A stretch of DNA of 64,000 nucleotides from Reyranella aquatilis (lineage in GTDB: Bacteria > Pseudomonadota > Alphaproteobacteria > Reyranellales > Reyranellaceae): the NCBI RefSeq assembly GCF_020880995.1, contig NZ_JAJISD010000007.1, positions 310,001-374,000 of the forward strand, written 5' to 3'. The position numbers and the translations under genes are program-made. Of this stretch, positions 1 through 8,995 are shown one piece after another. How positions within the stretch are numbered: the first letter of the stretch is position 1; each line of letters opens with the position of its first letter. A model generated the notes under the pieces. The model was not told the origin of the DNA and ran no database searches. It saw only the letters and a program-made list of their open reading frames with translations.

Positions 1-638
1 ATCTGGCCCATTGCCGGTGCCAGCGCGTCGAACACCACGTCGATCTCGCCGGCCAGCAGCGCCTGCTGCGCGGGCGCCGAGCCCTTGTAGGGAATGTGCT
101 GCATCTTCACGCCGGTGCGCAGCCGGAACAGCTCGGCGGTGAGATGCAGGATCGAGCCGTTGCCGGAAGAGCCGTAGTCGAACTTCGGACTGCGCTGGAT
201 GAGCGCGATCAGGCCCGGAATGTCCTTCGCGGGCGAGTCGGGCCGCACCAGCACCACCATCGGCACAATGGCGGCGAGGCCGATCGCGGCGAAGCTGGTC
301 GGGTCGTACTTCAGCGACGGATTGACCGCGGGCACGATCGCCAGGGTGGAGACCGTGCCCATCAGCAGCGTGTAGCCGTCCGGTGCGGCTTGCGCGAGCA
401 ACTGGCCCGCAAGGCCGCCGCCCGCGCCCGGCTTGTTCTCGATGACGAAGGACTGACCCAGACCTTCGGCCATCTTCGGGGTGACGATCCGCGCGATGAT
501 GTCGGGCACGCCGCCCGGCGCGAAGGGGATGAGCACTTTTATCGGCTGGCCTTTCGGCCACTCCGCCTGCGCTTGCGCCGGAGTGGCCAGCGCGGCCGCA
601 CCCAGGGCACCGAGTGCCGCGCGACGTGTGATGCTCAT
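1..638 (-). CDS. Bug-family tripartite tricarboxylate transporter receptor, 3' truncated by window edge
   Basis: The gene reads leftward from an ATG at 638 and leaves the window, so about 212 N-terminal residues are visible of a family that is usually 320-330. It opens with a twin-arginine-like/Sec signal (MSITRRAALGALGAAALA, then AQA) and continues with the Bug hallmark IKVLIPFAPGGVPDIIAR, then ENKPGAGGGLAG and APDGYTLL. Bug receptors are periplasmic binding proteins for organic acids and aromatic carboxylates. Many are orphans without TctA/TctB partners, and no membrane partner is seen here. It lies upstream of, and in the same direction as, nothing visible to the left; the ThDP enzyme gene ends 199 bases before its start. 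Ligand cannot be told from sequence. Confidence 0.93.
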   Translation of the reverse strand, partial: MSITRRAALGALGAAALATPAQAQAEWPKGQPIKVLIPFAPGGVPDIIARIVTPKMAEGLGQSFVIENKPGAGGGLAGQLLAQAAPDGYTLLMGTVSTLAIVPAVNPSLKYDPTSFAAIGLAAIVPMVVLVRPDSPAKDIPGLIALIQRSPKFDYGSSGNGSILHLTAELFRLRTGVKMQHIPYKGSAPAQQALLAGEIDVVFDALAPAMGQ

Positions 639-690
639 GGTTTCCCCCTTCGTGCTTTTCTTCTTCTCCAGCTCGAGCCCCGACTCGTCT

Positions 691-817
691 CCTCCCCCGT
701 CATGCGGGGGAGGCCGGGAGGGGGGAACGCCACGCGACGATCGTCGATTGCGAAGAGATCAGACCTGTTGCCTTCCCCCTCCGCCCCCTTTCGGGGGCAC
801 CTCCCCCGCATGACGGG
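691..817. repeat. Inverted repeat pair with internal hairpins in intergenic space
   Basis: The 198-base gap between the ThDP enzyme and the Bug receptor holds a perfect 18-base inverted repeat: CCCGTCATGCGGGGGAGG at 696-713 and its reverse complement at 800-817. The left copy is itself a hairpin (691-699 pairs with 705-713 around TCATG). Such palindromic units are typical of REP-like intergenic repeats; family membership is inferred. Confidence 0.7.
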
Positions 818-836
818 CGAGGCTTTGATTGGCTCT

Positions 837-2525
837 CTAGTGCTTCTGCTTGGCGAGCGCCTGCTCGCGGAGCTTGCTCATGGTGATGCGCGAGGTGATG
901 GCCTCGGCATCGGTCTTCACATGGATGATCGCGGGCTTGCCGGCGCCGAGCGCGCGTTCGAAGGCAGCCTCGAAGTCAGCCGTGCGCTCGACCGTCTCGC
1001 CGTGGCCGCCGAAGGCGCGGGCATAGGCCGCGAAGTCGGGGTTCTTAAGCTCCGTGCCATGGACGCGCGTGGGATATTCGCGCTCCTGGTGCATGCGGAT
1101 CGTGCCGTACATGCCGTTGTCGACGACGATGAACACCACGTTCGCACCGTGCTGGACCGCAGTTGCAAACTCCTGCCCGTTCATCAGGAAACAGCCGTCG
1201 CCGCTGAACGACACGACGGTGCGGCCGGGCGCGGCGATCTTGGCCGCCACCGCGGATGGCACGCCGTAGCCCATCGAGCCGTTGGTCGGCGCGAGCTGGG
1301 TACGGAAGCCGCGATACTGGAAGAAGCGGTGCACGAAGCCGGCATAGTTGCCGGCGCCGTTGGTGACGATCACGTCGTCGGGCAGGCGCTTGTTCAGCCA
1401 GCCCACGATCTCCGCGAGATTCGCGGACCCCGGCTGCGGCGTCGGCTCGATGTTCTTCAGGTAGTCGGCGCGCGCCGCGGGCACGGTCGCCTTCCATGCC
1501 GAGGCATCGACCGGCTTCATCGCCCTCGCCGCGGCGGCGAACTGCGCCATGCCCGAGTTGATCGGCAGGGTCGCCTGGTAGACGCGGCCCAGTTCCTCGG
1601 CGCCGGCATGCACGTGCACCATCTTCTGAGCCGGCACGGGCAGGTCGAACATGGTGTAGCCGCCCGTGGTGGCCTCGCCCAGGCGCGGACCGATCGCGAT
1701 GATGAGGTCGCTCTCCTTGATGCGCTTGCCGAGCGGCGGGTTCACGCCGAGGCCGAGATCGCCGACGAAATTTTCGTGACGGTTGTCGATCAGGTCCTGG
1801 TTGCGGAAGGCCGTCGTCACCGGCAGGTGGTTGGCTTCGACGAACGCCTTGATGTCGTCGCAGGCCTTCGCGTCCCAGCCGCCGCCACCCAGGACGACCA
1901 GCGGCTGCTTCGCCGCCGCCAGCAGCTCGCGGAACGTCGCCATATCCTCCGGCGGGGGCGCGCCGCGCGCGACCTTGTAGGGACCGGCATCAGCGACCTC
2001 GACCTCGTCGACCAGCATGTCTTCCGGCAAGGCGATGACCACCGGTCCCGGCCGGCCGTTCATGGCGCGATGGAACGCCTGGCTCACGATTTCGGGAATG
2101 CGGCGGGCATCCTCGATCTGGGTCACCCACTTGGCCATCTGGCCGTACATGCGGCGATAGTCGATCTCCTGGAACGCCTCGCGCTCGGCCTGCTCCCGCG
2201 CGACCTGGCCGACCAGCAGGATCATGGGCGTCGAATCCTGGAAGCCGGTATGCATTCCGACGCTGGCATTGGTTGCGCCGGGCCCGCGCGTGACGAAACA
2301 GACGCCGGGCTTGCCGGTCAGCTTGCCGTAGGCCTCGGCCATGTAGGCGGCGCCGCCTTCCTGCCGGCAGATGACGTAGCGGATGGAATTGCGCTGCGCA
2401 TAGAGCGCGTCGAGGGCGGCCAGGTAGCTTTCGCCGGGCACACCGAAGATCGTGTCGGTGCCGTGGATACGCAGTTGGTCGATCAGAACCTGCGCGCCGC
2501 TGCGGCGCGGGTATGCGGTAGCCAT
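837..2525 (-). CDS. Acetolactate synthase-like thiamine diphosphate-dependent enzyme
   Basis: The 562-residue protein has the three-domain layout of the acetohydroxyacid synthase/benzoylformate decarboxylase superfamily. The N-terminal pyrimidine-binding domain carries the catalytic glutamate at about E56 in ICRQEGGAAYMAEAYGK. A central domain spans about 190-335. The C-terminal pyrophosphate domain has the metal/ThDP motif GDG at 442-444 followed by N470. These residues argue for an active enzyme. Because no small regulatory subunit gene (ilvH) is adjacent, and a NIPSNAP gene follows immediately upstream on the same strand, a catabolic ThDP lyase or decarboxylase is as likely as anabolic acetolactate synthesis. 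The ATG at 2525 gives the expected MATAYPRRSGAQVLIDQL start. Confidence 0.9.
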   Translation of the reverse strand: MATAYPRRSGAQVLIDQLRIHGTDTIFGVPGESYLAALDALYAQRNSIRYVICRQEGGAAYMAEAYGKLTGKPGVCFVTRGPGATNASVGMHTGFQDSTPMILLVGQVAREQAEREAFQEIDYRRMYGQMAKWVTQIEDARRIPEIVSQAFHRAMNGRPGPVVIALPEDMLVDEVEVADAGPYKVARGAPPPEDMATFRELLAAAKQPLVVLGGGGWDAKACDDIKAFVEANHLPVTTAFRNQDLIDNRHENFVGDLGLGVNPPLGKRIKESDLIIAIGPRLGEATTGGYTMFDLPVPAQKMVHVHAGAEELGRVYQATLPINSGMAQFAAAARAMKPVDASAWKATVPAARADYLKNIEPTPQPGSANLAEIVGWLNKRLPDDVIVTNGAGNYAGFVHRFFQYRGFRTQLAPTNGSMGYGVPSAVAAKIAAPGRTVVSFSGDGCFLMNGQEFATAVQHGANVVFIVVDNGMYGTIRMHQEREYPTRVHGTELKNPDFAAYARAFGGHGETVERTADFEAAFERALGAGKPAIIHVKTDAEAITSRITMSKLREQALAKQKH

Positions 2526-2541
2526 TTTCGAGATCTTTCCC

Positions 2542-2856
2542 TTACTTCGTGGGTGAGAAGGTGGTGGGCACCAATATCTTGTTGTTCATGTGCTTCATGT
2601 ATTCTCGGCTTTTCTGCAAATAGGCCTGCCATGCGGGATCGGCGGCCATCGCGGCGCGGCGCTTCGTGCGGTCGGCCAGATCCTCGTAGCCCCACATGTG
2701 AACGATCTCGTTCACGTTGCCGACCTCGGTCGTGTAGTAGCCGACCAAATTGCCAAGATGCTTCAACTGGACCGGCAGCCCCTCCTTTTCGTAGAGCGCG
2801 AGGAAGTCGCGCAACCGTCCCGGCTGCAGCTCATAGGTGCGATGGTCGACGATCAT
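2542..2856 (-). CDS. NIPSNAP family protein
   Basis: A 104-residue dimeric alpha-beta barrel-type protein. It opens with MIVDHRTYELQPGRL and contains GYYTTEVGNVNEIVHMWGY and the DPAW.AYL pattern, all characteristic of the NIPSNAP domain. It ends 16 bases before the ThDP enzyme start, on the same strand, so the two are probably co-transcribed. Bacterial NIPSNAP proteins have no settled biochemical role and are often found beside catabolic enzymes, as here. Confidence 0.9.
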   Translation of the reverse strand: MIVDHRTYELQPGRLRDFLALYEKEGLPVQLKHLGNLVGYYTTEVGNVNEIVHMWGYEDLADRTKRRAAMAADPAWQAYLQKSREYMKHMNNKILVPTTFSPTK

Positions 2857-3144
2857 TTTCCAGTTCCTCCCGAGTTCCGCGCGATTGTGTGCCGTGCTCG
2901 GCCGCGCCTCAACCCCGCCGCAGCGGTGGACTCATGATGGGAATCGGCGCATAAGTGCTGCATTGCGACACTAGCCGACGAGCATCATCATGAGTCTCGG
3001 CCCAGTCGCGGAGCGCGATACCGGTCAACGTCTTCCCGTGAGCTACTTGGTCATCTGTCAAAGGTCATCGAAACGCTTGGACGCATCCGTCCAGCAAGCG
3101 CGCGCCGGACTCCGCTCGATCCTTCCTCTAGCCCAGAGCCTTGA

Positions 3145-3897
3145 ATGAGTCGCAAATTGTTTGTGGGCAACCTGCCCTATTCGGTCACGTCTGAGCGTCT
3201 GCAAGAAGCCTTCTCTCAGTTCGGCACCGTTACATCCTCGAAAGTGATCGTGGATCGCGAGACCGGCCGCAGCCGCGGCTTCGCGTTCCTCGAGATGGAA
3301 ACCGATGACCAAGGCGCCTCGGCCATGCAGGCCATGAACGGCGCGTTGCTGGATGGCCGCTCGATCGCGGTCCGTGAAGCCGTCGAGCGTCAGCCCGGTG
3401 GTGGCGGCGGTGGCTTCGGTGGCGGTGGCGGTGGCGGCGGCCGTGACGGCGGAGGCTTCCGTCCGCGCGGCCCGCGTCCGCCCTATGGCGGCGGCGGCGG
3501 CGGTGGTGGCTACGGCGGCGGCGGTGGCGGCGGCTACGGTGGTGGCGGTCGTGACGGCGGCGGTGGTGGCTATCGCGGCGGCGGTGGCGGCGGCTACGGT
3601 GGCGGCGGCCGCGAGGGCGGCGGTGGCGGCTACGGTGGTGGCGGCCGCGAAGGTGGCGGCTACGGCGGCGGCGGCGGCGGGTATCGTGGCGCCGGCGACG
3701 GTGGCCCGATGCGCGATCGTCGCGCCGACTTCTCCGGCGGCCCGCCGCCGGCCGGCTTCGACCCTGCCGGCGGTGGCGGCGGCGGCGCTGGCGACTTCGG
3801 CAAGCCGCCGCGTCGTCATGGTGGCGGCGGTGCGGACCGTCCGCGTCGCGATCGCGACTACGAGCCCCGCAAGCGCGGCTTCGACGACGATCAATAG
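3145..3897 (+). CDS. Glycine-rich RRM RNA-binding protein
   Basis: One RNA recognition motif occupies roughly residues 3-80, with RNP2 LFVGNL at 5-10 and RNP1 RGFAFLEM at 44-51. A very long low-complexity Gly/Arg/Tyr tail follows at about residues 89-190, built from GGGGGYGGGG and GGRDGG/GGREGG units, then a basic Arg/Asp tail. Bacterial RRM-Gly proteins are cold- or stress-induced RNA chaperones; the 250-residue length is well above the usual 80-130 because the tail is expanded. The 288-base region upstream has no gene and presumably holds its promoter and leader; nothing specific was recognised in it. A strong intrinsic terminator lies 29 bases after the stop. Confidence 0.92.
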   Translation: MSRKLFVGNLPYSVTSERLQEAFSQFGTVTSSKVIVDRETGRSRGFAFLEMETDDQGASAMQAMNGALLDGRSIAVREAVERQPGGGGGGFGGGGGGGGRDGGGFRPRGPRPPYGGGGGGGGYGGGGGGGYGGGGRDGGGGGYRGGGGGGYGGGGREGGGGGYGGGGREGGGYGGGGGGYRGAGDGGPMRDRRADFSGGPPPAGFDPAGGGGGGAGDFGKPPRRHGGGGADRPRRDRDYEPRKRGFDDDQ

Positions 3898-3925
3898 AAA
3901 TCGGACTGACCTTTCAGTCGACGAG

Positions 3926-3955
3926 AACGCCGGAGCACCCCTCCGGCGTTTTTCT
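3926..3955 (+). terminator. Rho-independent terminator of the RRM gene
   Basis: A perfect 10-base stem (AACGCCGGAG at 3926-3935, CTCCGGCGTT at 3941-3950) closes a CACCC loop and runs directly into TTTTTCTTT. It is the clearest intrinsic terminator in the window. Confidence 0.93.
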
Positions 3956-4018
3956 TTGCGCCGGTTTCTTTGAGACGGACGCCGGAATGTTATGCTCTCG
4001 CCATCGACGGAGGTGGGC

Positions 4019-4744
4019 ATGAGGCGACGGTCGGCGCTCGTAGGCTCCTTGGCGGCGCTGGCGGCGGGAACGCCGGCCCGCGCCCAGACACCGGTCGACT
4101 TGCAACTCGTCCTGGCCGTCGACGTCTCGCGTTCGATCGACGAGGTCGAGGCCGAGCTCCAGCGACGCGGCTACATCGAGGCCTTGACCAACGATCGCGT
4201 CATCGACGCCATCCTCTCGGGTGAGCACAAGCGCATCGCCGTCTGCTACACGGAATGGGCCGGCACGCACTATCAGGTCGTCGTCCTCGACTGGACCGTG
4301 ATCGACACGCCGGGCGCGGCGCGGCGCTTCGCCGAGAAGCTCGCGGAGGCGCCGCGCGCGTCGCAGAGCTGGACCGCCGTCGGCGCCGCCCTCGCCCATG
4401 CCGGCCAGCGTTTCGAGAACTCGCCCTTCGTCGCGAAGCGACGCGTGATCGACGTGTCGGGCGACGGCCGCACCAACGACGGACCGCCTGCGGAGATCGT
4501 CCGCGACAAGCTGGTGTCGCAGGGCATTGTCGTGAACGGCCTGCCGGTGATGATGAACCGCACCAACTTCGGCCGTCCGCCCGACCTCACGCTCGACAAG
4601 TACTACGAGGAGAGCGTCATCGGCGGGCCGGGCTCGTTCATGATCGTGGCCGACAATTTCGACCATTTCGGCCGCGCCGTCCGTACCAAGCTGGTGCGCG
4701 AGATCTCGGCCGCCGACGGACCGATCCGCTCCTCGCCGGCCTGA
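4019..4744 (+). CDS. DUF1194 von Willebrand factor A-like secreted protein
   Basis: The chosen ATG at 4019 follows a good GGAGGT ribosome site and gives a signal peptide (MRRRSALVGSLAALAAGTPARAQ); an in-frame ATG at 3992 is less likely. The mature protein of about 215 residues begins VDLQLVLAVDVSRSID, a complete DxSxS metal-site motif. Later come a TAVGAAL threonine segment and DVSGDGRTNDGP, together forming a MIDAS-type site as in vWA domains. DUF1194 proteins are exported and functionally uncharacterised; metal-dependent protein binding is inferred from the fold. Confidence 0.85.
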   Translation: MRRRSALVGSLAALAAGTPARAQTPVDLQLVLAVDVSRSIDEVEAELQRRGYIEALTNDRVIDAILSGEHKRIAVCYTEWAGTHYQVVVLDWTVIDTPGAARRFAEKLAEAPRASQSWTAVGAALAHAGQRFENSPFVAKRRVIDVSGDGRTNDGPPAEIVRDKLVSQGIVVNGLPVMMNRTNFGRPPDLTLDKYYEESVIGGPGSFMIVADNFDHFGRAVRTKLVREISAADGPIRSSPA

Positions 4745-4810
4745 TCGCTTCAATTTCCCTTGGCCGCGATTGCGGGAAGCCGCATCATCGGCGCTGCAAA
4801 GCCGTCGAAG

Positions 4811-5581
4811 ATGGAGCTCACCAAGATGCTGGCGAACGACCCGGTCACCCAGGCGCGGATCGACCTGACGACCGCCCTGCGCGCTGCCGCGCGGCACGGG
4901 CTGAACGAAGGCGTCTGCAATCATTTCAGCATGACCGTGCCCGGCCGCGAGGAGCTGTTCCTGGTCAATCCCCAGGGCCTGCACTGGTCCGAGATCACGC
5001 CGTCCGACATCGTGATGGCCGACGGCGAGGGCAACATCGTCGAGGGCAAGTACGAGGTCGAGCCGACCGCCTTCTACATCCACGCCCGCATCCATGCCGG
5101 CAACCCGCGGGCCAAGGTCGTACTGCACACCCACATGCCCTACGCGACCGCCCTCACATCGATCCGCGACGGGCGCATCGAGATGTGTACCCAGAACGCC
5201 TTCCGTTACTGGGGCCGCATCGCCTACGACGAGAATTACGGCGGTGTCGCCCTGTCGAACGACGAAGGCGAGCGCATGTGCCGGGCGATGGGCGACAAGG
5301 ACATCCTGTTCCTGCGCAACCACGGCGTCATCGTCTCCGGCCCGACCGTTGCCCAAGCCTACGACGACCTTTATTACCTCGAACGGGCGGCGATGGTTCA
5401 GGTGCTGGCGATGCAGACCGGCCGGGAGCTGCACAATATCGACGAGGCGATGGCCGAGCATACGGCCAGGCAGATCGCGGGAGAGGCGCAGCAGGCCTTC
5501 CTGCATTTCGAATCGCTGAAGCGCATGCTCGACCGGGATGAAGCCGGCTGGAGCAGGCTGACGGCGGTCGAGGGACGTTAG
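4811..5581 (+). CDS. Class II aldolase/adducin family protein
   Basis: About 256 residues from ATG 4811; an upstream TTG at 4760 would add 17 unconvincing residues. The Zn-site pattern of class II aldolases is present: HTHMPYA (H106, H108), the acidic residue in YEVEPTAFY, and a third histidine in RNHGVIV. Fuculose-phosphate aldolases and ribulose-5-phosphate epimerases share this fold, but many members in alphaproteobacteria are of unknown substrate. The next gene starts 11 bases downstream, so it may lead a small operon through the LysE gene. Confidence 0.88.
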   Translation: MELTKMLANDPVTQARIDLTTALRAAARHGLNEGVCNHFSMTVPGREELFLVNPQGLHWSEITPSDIVMADGEGNIVEGKYEVEPTAFYIHARIHAGNPRAKVVLHTHMPYATALTSIRDGRIEMCTQNAFRYWGRIAYDENYGGVALSNDEGERMCRAMGDKDILFLRNHGVIVSGPTVAQAYDDLYYLERAAMVQVLAMQTGRELHNIDEAMAEHTARQIAGEAQQAFLHFESLKRMLDRDEAGWSRLTAVEGR

Positions 5582-5592
5582 GGGAAAGACGC

Positions 5593-6183
5593 ATGCGCAT
5601 TGCCGCCACTCTTGTCGCGCTCTCGGCGCTCTGCTTCGCCGTGCCGGCCTCGGCGCAGGGCTATGGGCTGGGAGGCGGGCCGAAGCTCGGCGAAATCGAG
5701 ATCAAGGCCTACCAGAAGATCCCCAAGGTCAAGATCGCCGTCCAGCTCACCTCGGACACGCATCTCGCGCGCGAGCTGCGGCGCCAGGTCATGGTCCGCC
5801 TGACCCAGCGCGGCAACCAGGTCGGCTTCAGCGGCGGCAACATCATGCGCATGGACGTGAGCTACTTCGACCTGAGCGGCGGCGCCGATCGCGAGATGCC
5901 GATGATGCAGAGCCAGGATTACGAGACCGGCGCCAACCCGCGCCTCATGCTGCCCGCCAATCCGATCGGCCGACGCGACACGATCCCGGCGGCACCGTCG
6001 GGCGCGACGCTGCGCATCTCCCTCACGCTCTACGAAGCGAGCGGCGGGAAGGTGCTGTGGACCGCGACCGGCTCCTGCAGCGTGCGGTCGAGCCAGGCGA
6101 TGGCCGGGGGCATGTCGATCGTGAACCACATCTTCGACAATGCCGATGCCAACCGCGTCGCCGACGCCGGCTGCCCGCTCTAG
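5593..6183 (+). CDS. Hypothetical secreted protein
   Basis: A 196-residue protein with a clear signal peptide (MRIAATLVALSALCFAVPASAQ). The mature part has alternating hydrophobic strands, with LARELRRQVMVRLTQRGNQV and LYEASGGKVLWTATGSC, reminiscent of small periplasmic/lipoprotein domains that assemble on membranes. No family was recognised. It is packed between the aldolase (11 bases upstream) and a carboxymuconolactone-decarboxylase-like gene (33 bases downstream). Confidence 0.75.
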   Translation: MRIAATLVALSALCFAVPASAQGYGLGGGPKLGEIEIKAYQKIPKVKIAVQLTSDTHLARELRRQVMVRLTQRGNQVGFSGGNIMRMDVSYFDLSGGADREMPMMQSQDYETGANPRLMLPANPIGRRDTIPAAPSGATLRISLTLYEASGGKVLWTATGSCSVRSSQAMAGGMSIVNHIFDNADANRVADAGCPL

Positions 6184-6216
6184 AATTACCCAAAGAACGA
6201 GAACGAAGGAAACGTC

Positions 6217-6765
6217 ATGCCGCGTCTGGCTCCGCTCGACCTGAACAAACTCACCCCCGAACAGAAGAAGGTCGCCGACGCGATCATGTCCGGCCCGCGC
6301 GGCGGCCTGCGCGGACCGTTCGAACCGTGGCTGCGCAGCCCGGTTCTGGCCGACCGCGCCCAGAAGCTCGGCGAATACTGCCGCTTCCACAACACGCTGC
6401 CACGCGACCTGTCGGAACTGGCGATCTGCCTGGTCGGCCGTCACTTCAAGGCTCAGTTCGAGTTCTATGCGCACGCGCGCCTCGCCAAGGAGGCGGGGCT
6501 TCCGGAAGACATCATCGAGGCCGTCCGCCTGCGCGCCACGCCGCCGTTCAAGCGCGACGTCGAGAAGGTCGTCTATGATTTCGTCACCGAGTATCTCGAG
6601 ACCAATCGCGTCGCCCCGCCCAACTACAAGCGCGCCATCGATGCGTTCGGCGAGCAGGGCGTGGTCGATCTGGTCGGCGTGTGCGGCTATTACATGCTGG
6701 TCTCGATGACGCTCAACGTCTTCGAAGTGCCGCTGCCGCCGGGCGAGCCCGACCCGCTGCCGTAG
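6217..6765 (+). CDS. Carboxymuconolactone decarboxylase family protein
   Basis: The 182-residue all-helical protein matches the CMD/AhpD-like superfamily. The core LPRDLSELAICLVGRHFKAQ, FEFYAHARLAKEAGL, and the following helix with DIIEAVRL are typical. The CxxC redox pair of AhpD is absent, so peroxidase partner activity is unlikely; a hydrolase/decarboxylase-like or unknown role is left open. It is followed after 6 bases by lysE, implying co-transcription. Confidence 0.86.
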   Translation: MPRLAPLDLNKLTPEQKKVADAIMSGPRGGLRGPFEPWLRSPVLADRAQKLGEYCRFHNTLPRDLSELAICLVGRHFKAQFEFYAHARLAKEAGLPEDIIEAVRLRATPPFKRDVEKVVYDFVTEYLETNRVAPPNYKRAIDAFGEQGVVDLVGVCGYYMLVSMTLNVFEVPLPPGEPDPLP

Positions 6766-6771
6766 GCGGCA

Positions 6772-7407
6772 ATGGATCTCGCGAACCTCGCGCTGTTCTC
6801 CGCTGCCGCCCTGGCGATCGCCCTATCGCCGGGACCCGGCATTTTCTACGTCGCGGCACGCACACTGGCCGGCGGTCGTGGCGAAGGCCTGGCGTCGAGC
6901 TTCGGCACGGGGCTGGGCGGCCTGGTGCATGTCGCGGCAGGCGCCGTCGGCGTCTCGGCCCTGGTGATGGCGAGTGCGGAGGCCTTCACGATCCTGAAGC
7001 TCGCCGGCGCGCTCTATCTGGTCTGGCTCGGCCTCAAGGCGATCCGCGAGGCGCGCCAGCCCTTCGAGGCGAACGTGACGACGACCGGTGCGGCCAGGGC
7101 CTTTCGCGAAGGCATCCTGGTCGAGGCGCTCAATCCCAAGACCGCCGCCTTCTTCCTGGCCTTCCTGCCGCAGTTCGTCGATCCGTCGGCCGGCCCGGTC
7201 TGGCTGCAGTTCCTGCTGCTGGGGCTGATCTCGGTGGCGCTCAACACCGCCGTCGACGTGGTGATCGCGATGCTCGCGTCCCGCGCCCGCTCGATCGCGG
7301 TCGGGCGGCCGGCCCTGCTGCGCCGCCTTCGAACCGGTGCCGGCGGAACCATTGCAGCGCTCGCCATTGCGCTCCTGTTCCCGCGGCGGCCGGCCGCTCT
7401 GGGATAG
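6772..7407 (+). CDS. LysE/RhtB family amino-acid exporter
   Basis: A 211-residue inner-membrane protein with about six hydrophobic segments. The LysE signature is at the N-terminus (ALSPGPGIFYVAARTLAGGR), followed by GTGLGGLVHVAAGAVGVSAL and NPKTAAFFLAFLPQFV, all canonical. These exporters remove amino acids or small metabolites from the cell. Only 6 bases separate it from the preceding gene. It converges on the cyclase gene across a 42-base junction containing a REP-like element. Confidence 0.93.
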   Translation: MDLANLALFSAAALAIALSPGPGIFYVAARTLAGGRGEGLASSFGTGLGGLVHVAAGAVGVSALVMASAEAFTILKLAGALYLVWLGLKAIREARQPFEANVTTTGAARAFREGILVEALNPKTAAFFLAFLPQFVDPSAGPVWLQFLLLGLISVALNTAVDVVIAMLASRARSIAVGRPALLRRLRTGAGGTIAALAIALLFPRRPAALG

Positions 7408-7411
7408 CGAA

Positions 7412-7437
7412 GATCCCTCGCCAAGGCTCGGGATGAC
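7412..7437. repeat. REP-like element, single copy
   Basis: GATCCCTCGCCAAGGCTCGG followed by GATGAC forms an imperfect hairpin (ATCCC/GGGAT plus GCC/GGC). It is clearly related to the 29-base arms found near 59.1 kb. It fills the convergent junction between lysE and the cyclase gene and may act as a transcription end for both strands. Confidence 0.65.
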
Positions 7438-7449
7438 GCGCTCGGCGCG

Positions 7450-8226
7450 TCACTCCTCGAAGATCGCGACGGCGCGCGTCCAGCCGGCCGAGGCGCCGCG
7501 GATCTTGTGCGGAAAGCAGGCGATGGTGAAGCCGTCGCCGGGCAGCGATTCGAGATTGTGCAGCTTCTCGAGATGGCAGTAGCCGATGTCGCGGCCGGCC
7601 TTGTGGCCTTCCCAGATGATCGACGGATCGTGGTCCTTCGCCCACTTCTGGGCGGTGAAGTAGAACGGCGCGTCCCAGCTCCAGGCGTCGGTGCCGGTCA
7701 GGCGCACGCCCTTCTCCAGCAGGTAGATCGTGGCGTCGTAGCCCATCCCGCAGCCGGCATTGACGTAGTCGCTGTTGCCGTAGCGCGAGCCGGCCCGCGT
7801 GTTGACCACGACGATCTCGAGCGGCTTCAGCTCATGGCCGATCCGCTTCAGCTCTTCCTCGACCTCGGCGGCGGTGATGACATGGCCGTCGGGCTTGTCG
7901 CGGAAGTCGAGCTTCACGCCGGGCTGGAAGCACCATTCCAGCGGTACCTCGTCGATGGTGATGGCGCGCTCGCCCTTGTTCATCGTCGGATGGAAATGAT
8001 AGGGCGCGTCGAGATGCGTGCCGTTGTGCGTCGAGAGGTTGACGTTCTCGACCGCCCAGCCGGCGCCGTCGGGCAGGTCTTCCTTCTTGAGGCCGGGGAA
8101 GAAGCCGGCGATCTGGCCGGCCGTATCGGCATGCTTGTGGTACTGGATCTTCGGCCCGAACGGCGGCGGATCGGAGATCACGTCGTTCTCGAGATAGATC
8201 GAGAGATCGACGAAACGACGGGGCAT
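7450..8226 (-). CDS. Cyclase / kynurenine formamidase-like metal hydrolase
   Basis: From ATG 8226 the protein is about 258 residues and begins [20 protein letters not shown], the usual start of this family. The divalent-metal motif HxGTHxDxPxH is present as [23 protein letters not shown] and the C-terminal [20 protein letters not shown] also match. Members hydrolyse N-formylkynurenine, isatin or cyclic imides; the substrate here is not determined. A longer in-frame extension to 8262 is unlikely because family members start at the later methionine. Its start is 16 bases from the end of the GDSL gene, so the three leftward genes could form one unit. Confidence 0.9.
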   Translation of the reverse strand: MPRRFVDLSIYLENDVISDPPPFGPKIQYHKHADTAGQIAGFFPGLKKEDLPDGAGWAVENVNLSTHNGTHLDAPYHFHPTMNKGERAITIDEVPLEWCFQPGVKLDFRDKPDGHVITAAEVEEELKRIGHELKPLEIVVVNTRAGSRYGNSDYVNAGCGMGYDATIYLLEKGVRLTGTDAWSWDAPFYFTAQKWAKDHDPSIIWEGHKAGRDIGYCHLEKLHNLESLPGDGFTIACFPHKIRGASAGWTRAVAIFEE

Positions 8227-8242
8227 GGGGCGTCCTCTTGCT

Positions 8243-8995
8243 TCAGGGACCGGTGAGCGCACCCAGGATCGAGCGGGTCAGCAGCTTGCCGATGCACTTC
8301 TGGCCGAAATCGTTGAGATGCAGCCCATCGAGCTGCACGAACTGGGCATAGGGCATGCCGTCGTCGTACCAGCCGCGCATGATGTCGTAGCGGCGGAACA
8401 GGCCGGCGGAAAAATCCCTGGCCGCGTTGGCCATGGCCTTCTCGTAGGCTTCCTTGTCGGGCGCGGCGGCCACCGCCGGCACGTATTGCAGGTTCATCAG
8501 CACGAAGTCCGCGCCCAGCGAGGTGCCGAGCTTGAGGCCGGCACGGAGGGTCGAATCGAACTTCTCGATCGGCATCTGGCGGATGGCCGCGTTGGTCCCG
8601 GTCTGCCAGATGACGAGGGAAGCCGGATTGCCCTCCATCTCGGTGCGCATGCGGGCGGCCATCTCCTCGACGTCCTGGCCGCCAATGCCGCGGTTGATCA
8701 CGTCGATGTCGATGCCAGGCAGCGCCTTCTCGAGGCCGATGCGAAGCTGCGTGGGAAAGGCGAAGGCCGGGTTGGAGACGCCATAGCCGGCCGTCGTCGA
8801 CGAGCCCAGCGCGATGATCCGCAGCACCTTCTTCTCGGCGATCGCCTTGCGCGAGATCGGCAGGGTGGTGCCGAGTTCGAGCATGGCCGGCTTGGCGCGG
8901 CAGAGCGTCATCGACTGGGCGAAGGCCGGGCCGGCTGCCGCGATCGACAGGGCGATCGCGAGGGCGACGACCAGGCGGGCGAGGACGCGCTTCAT
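8243..8995 (-). CDS. Secreted SGNH/GDSL-type esterase
   Basis: A 250-residue protein with a signal peptide ([20 protein letters not shown]...AFAQ). It carries the SGNH blocks: GSSTTAGYG (nucleophile S66), NRGIGGQDV, a WQTGTNAAI block, and the catalytic Asp/His in [10 protein letters not shown]. Its ATG (8995-8993) overlaps the stop codon of the OpgC-like gene by four bases (ATGA), so the two are translationally coupled. Periplasmic SGNH enzymes often act on acyl groups of sugars. Partnering with an OpgC acyltransferase suggests it edits or removes an acyl substituent on a glucan; this is inference. Confidence 0.88.
   Translation of the reverse strand: MKRVLARLVVALAIALSIAAAGPAFAQSMTLCRAKPAMLELGTTLPISRKAIAEKKVLRIIALGSSTTAGYGVSNPAFAFPTQLRIGLEKALPGIDIDVINRGIGGQDVEEMAARMRTEMEGNPASLVIWQTGTNAAIRQMPIEKFDSTLRAGLKLGTSLGADFVLMNLQYVPAVAAAPDKEAYEKAMANAARDFSAGLFRRYDIMRGWYDDGMPYAQFVQLDGLHLNDFGQKCIGKLLTRSILGALTGP

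Noticed and set aside
96..2954. A 950-codon rightward frame over the ThDP enzyme and NIPSNAP genes
   Set aside because: The leftward genes carry complete family motifs; the opposite frame is low-complexity.
3400..3700. Repeat array that could resemble a CRISPR or satellite
   Set aside because: The repeats are in-frame glycine codons inside the RRM gene with no spacers.
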